A program made the position numbers and the translations under genes. A stretch of 64,000 bases of DNA from Nitrospirota bacterium (GTDB lineage: Bacteria > Nitrospirota > Nitrospiria > JACQBW01): the NCBI GenBank assembly GCA_016194305.1, contig JACQBW010000037.1, positions 1-64,000 on the forward strand, given 5' to 3'. Positions 8,250 to 17,149 of this stretch are shown in pieces. The notes under the pieces are model-generated. The model ran no database searches and was not told the DNA's origin. It saw nothing but the letters and a program-made list of their open reading frames with translations. Each line of letters starts with the position of its first letter. Within the stretch, counting starts at the first letter, position 1.

Positions 8250-8266
8250 TCCTGCCGTCCCAAACT

Positions 8267-9217
8267 ATGTCTCTTTCCTCTCAAATCAAAGAAAAGGCTG
8301 AGGAAATCGGCTTTTTTAAAATTGGCGCCGCACGCGCTGAATCGCTTTCTCGACTGAATTTCCTTGAAAGTTGGCTTCAGGAAGGGAAGCATGGAGAAAT
8401 GTCCTGGATGGAAAGGACAAAAGAAAAGCGGCTCAACCCGGATCTGGTTCTGGAAGGCGTTCGGACAGTGCTTGTCGTCGGAATGAATTATTATGTTCCT
8501 GATCCTCCCGGAATGACCGGCCAGGCCAAGATCTCCCGATACGCATGGGGTGTCGACTATCATATGATTATGGAAGAAAAGCTCGAAGTACTGACCGGAT
8601 TTATTTTAAAACTTCTCCCGGGAGCCCGTGCAAGATATTATGTCGATACCGGTCCGGTGATGGAAAAAGCGTGGGCTGAGAAAGCCGGCCTGGGCTGGAT
8701 AGGTAAAAACACCAACCTGATTGCGCCAGGCCATGGCTCCTTTCTTTTTCTCGGAGTCATATTAATCGACCGGAAATGGGATTACTATGATTCTCCCGGA
8801 GTCGATTTGTGCGGTCAGTGTACTTTATGCATCCAGGTCTGTCCGACGGAAGCCCTGTCTCCCTATTCACTGGATGCCACAAAATGTATCTCTTATCTGA
8901 ACATTGAAAAGAAAGGAACCTTTACGAAAGATCAGGAGCCCCAATTGGGCGAATGGGTATATGGCTGTGATGACTGTCAAGACATCTGCCCCTGGAATAA
9001 TTCGCCTCAAATTAGCGATGAACCGGGATTCCGGGAGATGAATCCTTTTCTTAAAAACTTGTCTTCCCAAACTCTTTCAGAAACGGATTTCAATCAAATG
9101 TTCAAATTGAGTCCTCTTAAACGATTGAAATTTTCCGGATTAATGAGAAATCTTAAATCCGTTGAAGGTAACAGAATGCCCGAAAAAAGTTCCGGGAAGG
9201 TATCGGTCAAACCATGA
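8267..9217 (+). CDS. queG: Epoxyqueuosine reductase
   Basis: QueG performs the last, cobalamin-dependent step of tRNA queuosine synthesis. The 316-residue protein has the catalytic-Asp motif YVDTGPVMEK, the AGLGWIGKNTNLI segment and two 4Fe-4S clusters in CGQCTLCIQVCP and CDDCQDICPWN. It ends near the family's LKRLKFSGLMRN motif. No ribosome-binding site is clear before the ATG. The stop overlaps the next gene's start as ATGA. No other que genes are in the window. Confidence 0.95.
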   Translation: MSLSSQIKEKAEEIGFFKIGAARAESLSRLNFLESWLQEGKHGEMSWMERTKEKRLNPDLVLEGVRTVLVVGMNYYVPDPPGMTGQAKISRYAWGVDYHMIMEEKLEVLTGFILKLLPGARARYYVDTGPVMEKAWAEKAGLGWIGKNTNLIAPGHGSFLFLGVILIDRKWDYYDSPGVDLCGQCTLCIQVCPTEALSPYSLDATKCISYLNIEKKGTFTKDQEPQLGEWVYGCDDCQDICPWNNSPQISDEPGFREMNPFLKNLSSQTLSETDFNQMFKLSPLKRLKFSGLMRNLKSVEGNRMPEKSSGKVSVKP

Positions 9218-10620
9218 ACCAGCTGAGTCCGAGCTTCAGTCTCACTTTTCGGCTTCAGATCCATAATAAACCGGGAATGCTGGGGAAGATCACCTCCGCC
9301 ATCGGAGAACTTAAAGGAGATATCGGGGCAATTGATCTCGTATCGGCCCATCCCGGCCATTTAATCCGGGACATCACCGTAAACGTTCAAAATTCGGAAC
9401 ATGGAGATCAGATTATTGCCCAATTGAAAACGATCGAGGGCGTCACGGTCCTGAATGTTTCCGATCAGACCTTCTTACTCCATTTGGGAGGAAAAATTGA
9501 AGTCGTCTGCAAGAGTCCCCTGAAAACAAGGGATGACCTTTCCCGGGCCTATACTCCGGGTGTCGGACGGATTTGCGAAGCGATTGCCAGGAATCCAGAC
9601 GATGTCTATCGACTCACCATGAAGAAAAATTCCGTGGCCATTGTGACCGATGGAAGTGCCGTACTGGGTCTAGGCAATATCGGACCGCGGGCCGCCCTCC
9701 CCGTCATGGAAGGGAAGGCAATGCTATTTAAAGAATTTGGTGCTATAAACGCCTTCCCCATCTGTCTGGAGTCTCAAGACACTGAAGAAATTATTCGAAC
9801 TATTCAACTGATCTCAACTCCCTTTGGCGGAATCAATCTGGAGGATATTTCAGCACCACGCTGTTTTGAAATCGAAGAGCGTCTCCGGGACTTACTTGAT
9901 ATACCGGTGTTTCATGACGACCAGCATGGAACCGCGGTGGTGGTCCTTGCCGCACTGATTAATGATTTGAAAATCGTTCAAAAACCCCTTCATGAGATCA
10001 AGGTGGTGGTCAGCGGAATTGGCGCGGCGGGAACAGCCTGCATCAAAATGATGCTTTCTTCCGGTGTGAAAAAAATTATTGCCTGTGACCGGGAAGGAAT
10101 GCTTTATACCGGCCGAAAAAAAAATATGGACCGGCAAAAAGTCTGGGTTGCAGAACACAGCAACCCGGAACGTGAGGCCGGAGATCTGTCAAAGGCGCTT
10201 AAAGGAGCCGATGTTTTTCTCGGACTTTCCGGCCCCGACGTGATGCGTGCGGAGTGGCTGAAAACGATGGCCTCCGACGCAATTGTTTTTGCTCTGGCCA
10301 ATCCGGTCCCGGAAGTGATGCCTGAAGAAGCGGCACCTTATGTTCGGATCATGGCCACCGGCCGCTCAGATTACAGCAATCAGATAAACAATGTTCTTTG
10401 TTTTCCGGGAATATTCAGGGGTGCGCTCGATTGCAGGGCGAAAAGAATTAATGAGGAAATGAAACTGGCCGCAGCCCGGGCGATTGCTTCTCTCGTCCTG
10501 GAAGACCAGCTCACTGAGGATTATATTATTCCGAGTATTTTTAACCGTTCGGTCGGTGAAACGGTCGCCAGGGAAGTTTTGAAAGCGGCTGTGGCCTCAG
10601 AGGTCTCTCAACGGAAATAG
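9214..10620 (+). CDS. NAD(P)-dependent malic enzyme with N-terminal ACT domain
   Basis: A 468-residue malic enzyme, which decarboxylates malate to pyruvate. Residues ~10-85 form an ACT-like regulatory domain (FRLQIHNKPGMLGKITSAIGEL). The catalytic part follows: SRAYTPGVGRI, VTDGSAVLGLGNIG, the metal-binding FHDDQHGTAVV, a Rossmann motif SGIGAAGTA, and FALANPVPEV. Fusion of an ACT domain suggests allosteric control by a small molecule, perhaps an amino acid; the ligand cannot be read from sequence. It overlaps queG by 4 nt, so the two are co-translated despite unrelated roles. Confidence 0.93.
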   Translation: MNQLSPSFSLTFRLQIHNKPGMLGKITSAIGELKGDIGAIDLVSAHPGHLIRDITVNVQNSEHGDQIIAQLKTIEGVTVLNVSDQTFLLHLGGKIEVVCKSPLKTRDDLSRAYTPGVGRICEAIARNPDDVYRLTMKKNSVAIVTDGSAVLGLGNIGPRAALPVMEGKAMLFKEFGAINAFPICLESQDTEEIIRTIQLISTPFGGINLEDISAPRCFEIEERLRDLLDIPVFHDDQHGTAVVVLAALINDLKIVQKPLHEIKVVVSGIGAAGTACIKMMLSSGVKKIIACDREGMLYTGRKKNMDRQKVWVAEHSNPEREAGDLSKALKGADVFLGLSGPDVMRAEWLKTMASDAIVFALANPVPEVMPEEAAPYVRIMATGRSDYSNQINNVLCFPGIFRGALDCRAKRINEEMKLAAARAIASLVLEDQLTEDYIIPSIFNRSVGETVAREVLKAAVASEVSQRK

Positions 10621-10627
10621 CCCTGAC

Positions 10628-11128
10628 TTACCGTTCTGCCCCCTGAACCAGTCGTTTTTTTCCCAAAAGCGGGGTATTGGGAAAAAGTTCTTTGTGCCGA
10701 ATCAGAAAGATCACGATCAGGATATTGAGGATCAGCGCACCGGAACGAATCAGCGTGATCTTTTCCAATACTTCATAAATTTCAAAAGGAATAAAAAGCG
10801 CCGTTGCAAATACCGTCAGATATTCTGCCCACCTCTTTCGCAGGTAAAGTCCATAGGCTTCCACCAGATCAAGTACGCCATAGAGAAAGAGCGCAACAGA
10901 AATAATAAAAAGAAGATGGCCATTGATCATTCGGGCCTTCTTCAACGTAATCGCGATAACAGATCGATCCACGTCAAGATTGAACTGGCTGATCAGCTGA
11001 TCAACGACTTGATGCAGATCTCTGTTCAGAAGAGACATTCCTTTAACTGAAATGAGAATGAGCAGGATCCCTTTTACCATCCGTTCCCAAATAATAAATT
11101 TCAGAAAATATTCGGATTTGTTAGACAT
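10628..11128 (-). CDS. DUF2127 membrane protein
   Basis: A 166-residue inner-membrane protein with about four hydrophobic segments (near residues 18-33, 68-90, 103-120 and 128-145). The motif GLYLRKRWAEYLTVFATALFIPFEIYE, of which GLYLRKRWAEYL and PFEIYE are most diagnostic, identifies the DUF2127 family of unknown function. The ATG directly follows the TGA of the alcohol dehydrogenase gene, so it ends a four-gene minus-strand unit. It converges on the malic enzyme gene with a 7-nt gap. Confidence 0.82.
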   Translation of the reverse strand: MSNKSEYFLKFIIWERMVKGILLILISVKGMSLLNRDLHQVVDQLISQFNLDVDRSVIAITLKKARMINGHLLFIISVALFLYGVLDLVEAYGLYLRKRWAEYLTVFATALFIPFEIYEVLEKITLIRSGALILNILIVIFLIRHKELFPNTPLLGKKRLVQGAER

Positions 11129-12340
11129 TCAACGGCCATTCTCTCCCAGGGCTTGAGTCAAAATCTCTAAGATGCCCTCTTTTGCAATTTTTCTTGGATT
11201 TTCAAGGTAAGGACGGCCCTTTCCGTATAAGTGAATCGTATCGTCCGCCATTTTTTCAAATAAGGCATCGTCAATGCCAAAATCCTTTAATGAAGAATAC
11301 ATTCCGATCCCTTTCATCCATTTAATTAACTCCTGGTGAAAAATATGAGCGGCTTCAAGGTGGGATCGTCCTGTTCCAACCACATAGGGACCGAATACTC
11401 TCTTTGCAAGCTGAGCATATCGCACGGGACGGCTTTCCAATGTAAAAGCCACCAGTCTCGGGAGAAGAATCGCGAGACCCCGCCCATGAGGAATATCATA
11501 ATGTCCGCTTAAGGCATGTTCAATCCAGTGCAAAGGGAACGAGCCTTCACGGCCCGAATCAATATATCCCGAAAGCGCCAAAGTGCTGGTCCAGGAGAGG
11601 GCTGTTCTCGCTTCCGGATCGTTACCATTTTCGATGGCTTTTCCCAAATTATCAACCACAACGGACACGAGGCTCTCCGTCAATCGATCCTGGACGGGGG
11701 AGTTGTCGTTTCCGGTGAAATAACTTTCCAGAAGATGACAAAGCATATCTATTCCCCCTTCGCCGGTAGAAGAGGGAGAAACCGTTTGGGTGAGAGCCGG
11801 ATCGACGATCGCAACTTTCGGGTGAAGAAGGTCTGACGCAAAAACGGCCTTCTGACGAAGATCCCAATGCGTCACGACGCCGTAGGAGTTGACTTCCGAA
11901 CCGCTTCCGGCAAAGGTGGGAATCGTCATGACTGGCAAGGCGTTTGTAATTGTCCTATGGGGGCCCGGACCGCTCTTGATATAGTCCCAGATCGATCCGT
12001 CCTGTGTCGCCAATGCCGCGATTCCCTTTGCGGCATCCATCGGGGAGCCCCCTCCCAGGCCAATGACAAAGTCACATTGATTTTTTCGGACAACCACTGC
12101 CGCGCTATCAATCGATCCGGTTCTCGGGTTACTTTCTATCTGGTCGTATACCACCGACTCGACTCCGGCCGATTTGAGAGATTTAACCACACGATCAAGA
12201 ATGCCAAATCGGCGGACGGCGGTTTTCCCGGTCACAATAAAGGCTTTTCGTCCCCATTCCTTCACTTCCTGTCCTGTGCGATCCACGGCTCCCGCTCCGA
12301 AGACAATCCGGGTCGGGTTATGGAGGACAAAATTATCCAT
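11129..12340 (-). CDS. Iron-containing alcohol dehydrogenase
   Basis: A 403-residue group III dehydrogenase reducing an aldehyde or oxidising an alcohol with NAD(P)H. Seen are NPTRIVFGAGAV at the N terminus, the cofactor motif GLGGGSPMDAAKG, the metal-binding histidines in GGIDMLCHLLES and HWIEHALSGHYDIPHG. The frame is open to 12373, but the ATG at 12340 gives the family start MDNFVLHNPTRIVFG and overlaps the DUF4149 stop by 8 nt. The pattern is closest to the butanol dehydrogenase/YqhD-like branch. The physiological substrate is unknown. Confidence 0.92.
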   Translation of the reverse strand: MDNFVLHNPTRIVFGAGAVDRTGQEVKEWGRKAFIVTGKTAVRRFGILDRVVKSLKSAGVESVVYDQIESNPRTGSIDSAAVVVRKNQCDFVIGLGGGSPMDAAKGIAALATQDGSIWDYIKSGPGPHRTITNALPVMTIPTFAGSGSEVNSYGVVTHWDLRQKAVFASDLLHPKVAIVDPALTQTVSPSSTGEGGIDMLCHLLESYFTGNDNSPVQDRLTESLVSVVVDNLGKAIENGNDPEARTALSWTSTLALSGYIDSGREGSFPLHWIEHALSGHYDIPHGRGLAILLPRLVAFTLESRPVRYAQLAKRVFGPYVVGTGRSHLEAAHIFHQELIKWMKGIGMYSSLKDFGIDDALFEKMADDTIHLYGKGRPYLENPRKIAKEGILEILTQALGENGR

Positions 12341-12797
12341 CGGTAATCTTTCTGGAGGTAAGCAGAACAACAACCGGAATCAAAAGGAGGACCAGACTGT
12401 TGGAAATCACGGACAAACGATGTTCGGCGTGAAAATTTTCCTTTAATATCGCCTTCCGTCCGGGATCAGACTCGTGCCGAATGGCAACTCTAAGATCACC
12501 GGCCTTCTTCCCGACGATTTGTCCCCCGTAAAAAGTGGAAACCAGCATGATCGTCATGAGAATGAGTCGAAACCAAGGAGTCTTTTTGGAGGAGAAATAA
12601 AGGGAGATCAAAGCAAGAAATCCGGCGCTGTAGCCCATTAAGTAATAAACCGGGAAAATGGCTCCCATGACATCGCCCGCCTGTTCAGTGGAAAAAGCCC
12701 TGAACATGACCGGAGCAACAAAGGTCGTAAAGAAAATAACGCCTCCAAACCAAACCATGAGCGAAAAAAGGTGGATAAATTTAAAAATTCCTTTCAT
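12333..12797 (-). CDS. DUF4149 (TMEM205-like) membrane protein
   Basis: A 154-residue protein with four predicted membrane segments (about 4-28, 45-65, 75-95 and 130-148). The start FIHLFSLMVWFGGVIFF with the HxxxxMxxWFGG pattern fits DUF4149. Conserved histidines at the membrane edge could bind metal or heme, but this is unproven. The start overlaps the helicase stop (ATGA), and its own stop overlaps the alcohol dehydrogenase start. Confidence 0.82.
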   Translation of the reverse strand: MKGIFKFIHLFSLMVWFGGVIFFTTFVAPVMFRAFSTEQAGDVMGAIFPVYYLMGYSAGFLALISLYFSSKKTPWFRLILMTIMLVSTFYGGQIVGKKAGDLRVAIRHESDPGRKAILKENFHAEHRLSVISNSLVLLLIPVVVLLTSRKITDG

Positions 12798-14779
12798 GCT
12801 TCCTCACCGACCACTGTCCATTCCTCCAGCAATCCGGAAGAGGAGGTGTCTAAAAAGGATGACGGTTTGGAAAGGACCGAACCGGACCGATGATCATAGA
12901 TATTAATGGGGTAGGAGAGATAGAGCTGCTCCCTGGCCCGGGTTATCGAGACGTAAAAGAGGCGCCTTTCCTCTTCCAGCTCCTCTTGGTTTTCAAAAGA
13001 ATAAAGCGATGGAAACTTTCCGTCTAGAAGCCAAATCACAAATACGACTCTCCATTCCAGTCCTTTGGCAGAGTGAATCGTGGAAAGAACCATTTTTTCA
13101 ACTTCTTTTTCTCCGTCCACGTCTGCCACGCTCCCTTCCGGAGGGTGGAGCATGAGTTCTGACAAAAAGTGTTCCAGTGAAAGATATCTTTCCGCAAGAG
13201 CCTTCAAATGATCAAGATCTTTGAGTCTTTTTGGATAGTCATCGAATTTTTCTTTCATAATGGGAAAGTAATAATCGACGATTTTTTCAACCTGAGTGGC
13301 TGGCGAGTGGTCCAGGATCGATTCCAAAAGATCCAATAAGGGCTGAATCTGTTTCTCTTTCTGCATCCTCAATTGACGGATCCCCTCCGGCAGATTTCCG
13401 GCGTTTAAAAGGATCTGTATCAGTCTTTGAGAAGTTTTGATTCCAATTCCATCCAGGGCTGGAAGAATTCTGATCCATCCGAGCGAATCTTTGGGATTTT
13501 GCACAACCCGGAGATACGCTAACGCATCTTTAATATGCGCCGTCTCCATAAATTTCATTCCGCCTCTCTTAATAAACGGTATATGGTATCGGGCCATTTC
13601 AATTTCAAGATCAAAAGAGTGGGAACCGGAACGGAAAAGGACCGCCATTTCCTCCAGCGGAATGTCCAATTCCCGAAGTTCCAGGATCTTCTGACAAATG
13701 AATTTAGATTGCATATTTTCATCCGGCGCCTGAATCAAGACCGGAGTCATCCCTTCCGTTTTTCTGGAAAAGAGCTGTTTTCCATGTTTCATTCTTGCTT
13801 TTTCATTCGTATGATTTGCTAGATCGAGAATTTTCTGGTGGCTCCGGTAATTTTCTTCAAGCGTCAAAGTTCGACATTCCGGAAAGTCTCTTTGAAAATC
13901 AAACATATTCTGAAAAGAAGCTCCGCGGAAAGAATAAATGCTCTGTGCATCGTCTCCCACCACCATGACATTGCGGTGGATGGCGGCCAGTTCCTTGATC
14001 AATTCAGCTTGCGCCAGGTTCGTATCCTGATACTCGTCCACCATAATGTATTGATATTCCATTGAAAGCCGGTCTCGAAGTTCCGGAAACTTCTTCAAGA
14101 GCTCCAGCCATTTGATCAACAAATCATCGTAATCTACCAGTTGTTTCTGTTCTTTGTAACGCGCATAGAGTTCTTTCAACTGGATTAAACTGTCGATCTC
14201 GTGTGAAAAATGGTCATAGTCTCTCAAGACAATATCTTCGAGAGAAAGATTTTTGTTCTGTGAGGCACTGATCATATCGAGAATCGTGTTTTTTCGTGGA
14301 AACCGCCGTTTTTTTTCAGCAAGTCCGAGGGTGTTTCTCAGAAGATGAATAATCTCTTCCGAATCGGACCGGTCCAGGATGGTAAATGAAGACTCGATTC
14401 CGATGAGTCCGCCATGTTGTCTTAAGACCGTATTGGCGACGGAATGAAACGTGCCCCCGGAGATTCTTTCACACCGGTCATCCATCAAAAGGGACGCCCG
14501 CCTCAGCATTTCCTGCGCTGCCCTCCGAGTAAAGGTCAGCAAGAGAATGTTTTTCGGTGACACGCCCGTTTCAATCAGCCTCGCAAGCCGATAAATCAAA
14601 GTTCTTGTTTTACCGCTCCCGGCACCGGCGACGACAAGCAGGGGCCCTGACAAAGAAGTCACCACCTCGAATTGAGCGGAATTAAGCGCTTCCTGGTAAT
14701 CAATTAAAAAAGTTTTTTCGGTTTCCTGTCTCTTTATGGTATACTTCAGCAACGAGCGGGTCCCTCCCCTCTGACCCAT
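12794..14779 (-). CDS. UvrD/PcrA-family superfamily 1 DNA helicase
   Basis: A 661-residue ATP-dependent 3'-5' helicase. Motifs in order: Q motif NSAQFEVV, Walker A AGAGSGKT, motif Ia LLTFTRRAA, Walker B DEYQDTN, motif III VVGDDAQSIYSFRG, motif IV EENYRS, motif V STIHSAKGLEW and motif VI ERRLFYVSITRARE. It is slightly shorter than UvrD (~720) and lacks its C-terminal Tudor-like tail. The ~15-residue segment before SLLKYTIKR may be dispensable. A short 40-bp divergent region separates it from apbE. It heads the helicase-DUF4149-ADH-DUF2127 unit. Confidence 0.93.
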   Translation of the reverse strand: MGQRGGTRSLLKYTIKRQETEKTFLIDYQEALNSAQFEVVTSLSGPLLVVAGAGSGKTRTLIYRLARLIETGVSPKNILLLTFTRRAAQEMLRRASLLMDDRCERISGGTFHSVANTVLRQHGGLIGIESSFTILDRSDSEEIIHLLRNTLGLAEKKRRFPRKNTILDMISASQNKNLSLEDIVLRDYDHFSHEIDSLIQLKELYARYKEQKQLVDYDDLLIKWLELLKKFPELRDRLSMEYQYIMVDEYQDTNLAQAELIKELAAIHRNVMVVGDDAQSIYSFRGASFQNMFDFQRDFPECRTLTLEENYRSHQKILDLANHTNEKARMKHGKQLFSRKTEGMTPVLIQAPDENMQSKFICQKILELRELDIPLEEMAVLFRSGSHSFDLEIEMARYHIPFIKRGGMKFMETAHIKDALAYLRVVQNPKDSLGWIRILPALDGIGIKTSQRLIQILLNAGNLPEGIRQLRMQKEKQIQPLLDLLESILDHSPATQVEKIVDYYFPIMKEKFDDYPKRLKDLDHLKALAERYLSLEHFLSELMLHPPEGSVADVDGEKEVEKMVLSTIHSAKGLEWRVVFVIWLLDGKFPSLYSFENQEELEEERRLFYVSITRAREQLYLSYPINIYDHRSGSVLSKPSSFLDTSSSGLLEEWTVVGEEA

Positions 14780-14819
14780 TAAGCTTTTTCATTTATATCA
14801 TAATTATACATCCTCCTCA

Positions 14820-15854
14820 ATGACTATACTGCCCCGTCTGCGTCTGAGAGTCGTCTCGTTTCCTATGTGGGTTCTCACTGCCGGCGTTCTCCTTATTTTT
14901 TCGATTTCAGCCTGCTCTCCTAAGCTCGAGGTTTATCATAGAAGCCAATATCAGATGGGAACCATTGTGGATCTGAAAGTTGCCGCCTCTTCGGAAAAAG
15001 CGGCGGACGAGGCTATGAGTGCCGGCTTTGCAGAAATCAGGAGACTGGAAGAACTCCTGAGCGTCTACAAGGAGACCAGCGAATATTCAAAAATAAATCA
15101 AATGGCGGGAATTGAACCTGTCGCGGTCAGCCCGGAAACTTTTGAACTCGTTCAAAAGGGACTGGAGGCTGGAAAAATGACCGATGGAGGCTTTAATATT
15201 GCGATCGGCCCTGCTGTCATGCTATGGGGGGTCACGGAGTCTCACCATATCCCGTCCCAAAAAGAACTCGAACAGATCAGGCCGCTTGTCGATTTGAGCA
15301 AGGTGGTCGTCGATATCTCCCATCGCACTGTCTTTTTAACAGAAAAGGGGATGAAGATTGATTCCGGAGGAAACGGTAAAGGATTCGCCGCAGACAGGGT
15401 CAAGACGGTCTTGCAAAATTCGGGAATTCAGTCCGGTATCGTCGCGCTGGCAGGAGACGATAAAGTTTTTGGCAAGAGACCCGACGGAAAACCCTGGCGT
15501 GTCGCAATCTCCCACCCTCGAAAGAAGGGCGAAGTCCTTGCCTACCTTGAGCTGACAGACAAGGCCATTTCTACAGCCGGTGATTATGAACGTTTTTTTG
15601 AAAAAGACGGCGTGATCTATCATCATATTCTCGATCCCGTGACTCTCCAGCCCGCACGGGAATGTCAATCCGTGACACTCATCTCTGACGAAGGAATCAT
15701 TGCGGATAGTCTTGATACCGGAATTTTTGTGATGGGTCCTGAGAAAGGCATGGCACTGGTTGAAAAGCTTCCCTATTTGGGAGGAGTCATTGTCGATAAA
15801 AACGGTAAAATCCTTATCTCTTCGAATCTGAAAGACAAGGTCAAACTCCCCTGA
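14820..15854 (+). CDS. apbE: FAD:protein FMN transferase (ApbE), lipoprotein
   Basis: ApbE attaches FMN to Thr/Ser of exported flavoproteins such as NqrC or RnfG. The 344-residue protein has a signal peptide with lipobox ISAC (Cys32), then YQMGTIVDLKV, TDGGFNIAIGPAVMLWG, GKGFAADRV, YHHILDPVTLQP and the Mg-site region ADSLDTGIFVMG, which matches the E. coli type. Two motifs deviate: DLGG/DLS-type is DSGGN, and the usual VGG is LAGDD. Activity is likely but not certain. No flavoprotein target gene is in the window. Confidence 0.92.
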   Translation: MTILPRLRLRVVSFPMWVLTAGVLLIFSISACSPKLEVYHRSQYQMGTIVDLKVAASSEKAADEAMSAGFAEIRRLEELLSVYKETSEYSKINQMAGIEPVAVSPETFELVQKGLEAGKMTDGGFNIAIGPAVMLWGVTESHHIPSQKELEQIRPLVDLSKVVVDISHRTVFLTEKGMKIDSGGNGKGFAADRVKTVLQNSGIQSGIVALAGDDKVFGKRPDGKPWRVAISHPRKKGEVLAYLELTDKAISTAGDYERFFEKDGVIYHHILDPVTLQPARECQSVTLISDEGIIADSLDTGIFVMGPEKGMALVEKLPYLGGVIVDKNGKILISSNLKDKVKLP

Positions 15855-15912
15855 ATTTCACCTGATCTGACGGACGGCCATTCGTTTCAGACCAATCCGG
15901 ACACATTTTCTT

Positions 15913-15944
15913 ACTGAGAAAGGGAAGAAATCAGAGTTCTCAGT
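15913..15944. repeat. 8-bp inverted repeat before the pdxJ promoter
   Basis: ACTGAGAA (15913-15920) and TTCTCAGT (15937-15944) are perfect arms around a 16-nt loop, ending 6 nt before the -35 box of the pdxJ promoter. It could be an operator or a weak transcript-end hairpin of apbE. Confidence 0.4.
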
Positions 15945-15950
15945 GGAAGC

Positions 15951-15979
15951 TTGATATACCGTTTTCTTTTTGTCATAAT
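15951..15979 (+). promoter_or_regulatory. Promoter of the pdxJ operon
   Basis: TTGATA (15951-15956), a 17-nt spacer and CATAAT (15974-15979). The pdxJ ATG lies 30 nt downstream with GAGGA in front. Confidence 0.7.
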
Positions 15980-16009
15980 CCAATTTACTGTTTTATCGAG
16001 GAAAAGAAA

Positions 16010-16738
16010 ATGGCTAAATTAGGAGTCAATATCGATCATATCGCAACGCTCCGTCAGGCTCGGGGGGGAATGGAACCCGATCCTGTGACGGCAGTGGCTT
16101 TTGCTGAATTGGGAGGAGCGGACAGCATTGTCGTCCATTTAAGGGAAGACCGTCGTCATATTCAGGAACGGGATGTCAAACTTCTGAAGGAAGTTCTCCA
16201 GATTCCGCTTGATCTCGAAGCCGCCGCTACGGAAGAGATGATCGCACTGGCGGTTTCTCTAAAACCTCAGCTGGTCACTTTTGTCCCTGAAAAGAGGAAG
16301 GAACTCACGACGGAAGGAGGCCTCGATATTCTCCTGAATAAAGATTCTTTGAAAAATGCCGTTGATTTTCTCCATGACTGTAATATCCCGGTGTCACTTT
16401 TCATCGATCCTGATATGGAACAGCTCAAAATGGCCCACAAGATCAATGCCGACAAGATCGAAATTCATACCGGTCAATTCGCCCAGGCCGAGAAAGCTTC
16501 AGATGTCGAACTTGAATTAAAAAAAATTACCCAGATTATCAGCATGTCTGCCAAATTGGGTCTCGGCATCAATGCCGGCCACGGATTGAATTACCGCAAT
16601 ATTATCCCCTTGACCAAACTTGCAGGGATTGAAGAATTCAATATCGGCCACAGCATTATATCCAGGGCCATCTTTATCGGCTTAAAGGAGGCGGTATCTG
16701 AAATGAAAAAGCTGGTCAATCCGCCGGAAAAGGTTTGA
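16010..16738 (+). CDS. pdxJ: Pyridoxine 5'-phosphate synthase
   Basis: PdxJ condenses 3-amino-2-oxopropyl phosphate with deoxyxylulose 5-phosphate to pyridoxine 5'-phosphate. The 242-residue TIM barrel shows the family start LGVNIDHIATLRQAR, VVHLREDRRHIQ, VTFVPEKR, SLFIDPD, EIHTGQFA, the NAGHGLNY phosphate motif and EFNIGHSIISRA. Length is normal. It is the first gene of a long plus-strand run and sits 30 nt before acpS, a pairing seen widely in bacteria. Confidence 0.97.
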   Translation: MAKLGVNIDHIATLRQARGGMEPDPVTAVAFAELGGADSIVVHLREDRRHIQERDVKLLKEVLQIPLDLEAAATEEMIALAVSLKPQLVTFVPEKRKELTTEGGLDILLNKDSLKNAVDFLHDCNIPVSLFIDPDMEQLKMAHKINADKIEIHTGQFAQAEKASDVELELKKITQIISMSAKLGLGINAGHGLNYRNIIPLTKLAGIEEFNIGHSIISRAIFIGLKEAVSEMKKLVNPPEKV

Positions 16739-16768
16739 TCGCATGAAGCCGACCGGCGGGACCGGCCC

Positions 16769-17149
16769 GTGATCATTGGAATCGGGATCGATATTGTTCA
16801 ATCGAGACGGATTAAAGAGGCCATTGAGAAATGGGAAAAAAGGTTTTTGAATCGGATTTTCACCCCTCCGGAGCAGGAATATTGTCTCCGTCATAAATCT
16901 CCGCATCTTTTTTTCGGCGGCCGATTTGCCGTCAAAGAAGCCATGTTTAAAGCTTTGGGAACCGGATGGCGCGGCGGGGTCCAATGGAAAGAAATTCAGG
17001 TTGAAAATCTTCAATCCGGCCAACCGGTCGTTCAGGTGTTTGGAAAAATTAAAGAGATCCTCCGTCAGAGAGAAGTGGAAAAGATTCATGTCTCAATTTC
17101 ACATGATACCGACTATTCATTGGGAGAGGTAATTCTTGAAAGTCGTTAG
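16769..17149 (+). CDS. acpS: Holo-ACP synthase
   Basis: AcpS transfers 4'-phosphopantetheine from CoA to acyl carrier protein. The 126-residue protein starts with a GTG codon and reads MIIGIGIDIVQSRRI, with the metal-binding Asp in GIDIV, the RIFTPPEQEYC segment and the second metal motif GRFAVKEAMFKALGTG, then VSISHD. The family N terminus fixes the GTG start. It overlaps nnr by 14 nt. pdxJ-acpS-nnr is a common order. Confidence 0.95.
   Translation: MIIGIGIDIVQSRRIKEAIEKWEKRFLNRIFTPPEQEYCLRHKSPHLFFGGRFAVKEAMFKALGTGWRGGVQWKEIQVENLQSGQPVVQVFGKIKEILRQREVEKIHVSISHDTDYSLGEVILESR

Noticed and set aside
11867-12346. 159-codon plus-strand frame inside the Fe-dependent alcohol dehydrogenase gene
   Set aside because: Antisense shadow of a well-supported gene with full family motifs.
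14782-14812. Ten-codon leader frame before the UvrD-type helicase gene, ending TAATG on its start
   Set aside because: AGGAGG directly touches the ATG, leaving no spacing, so translation is unlikely.
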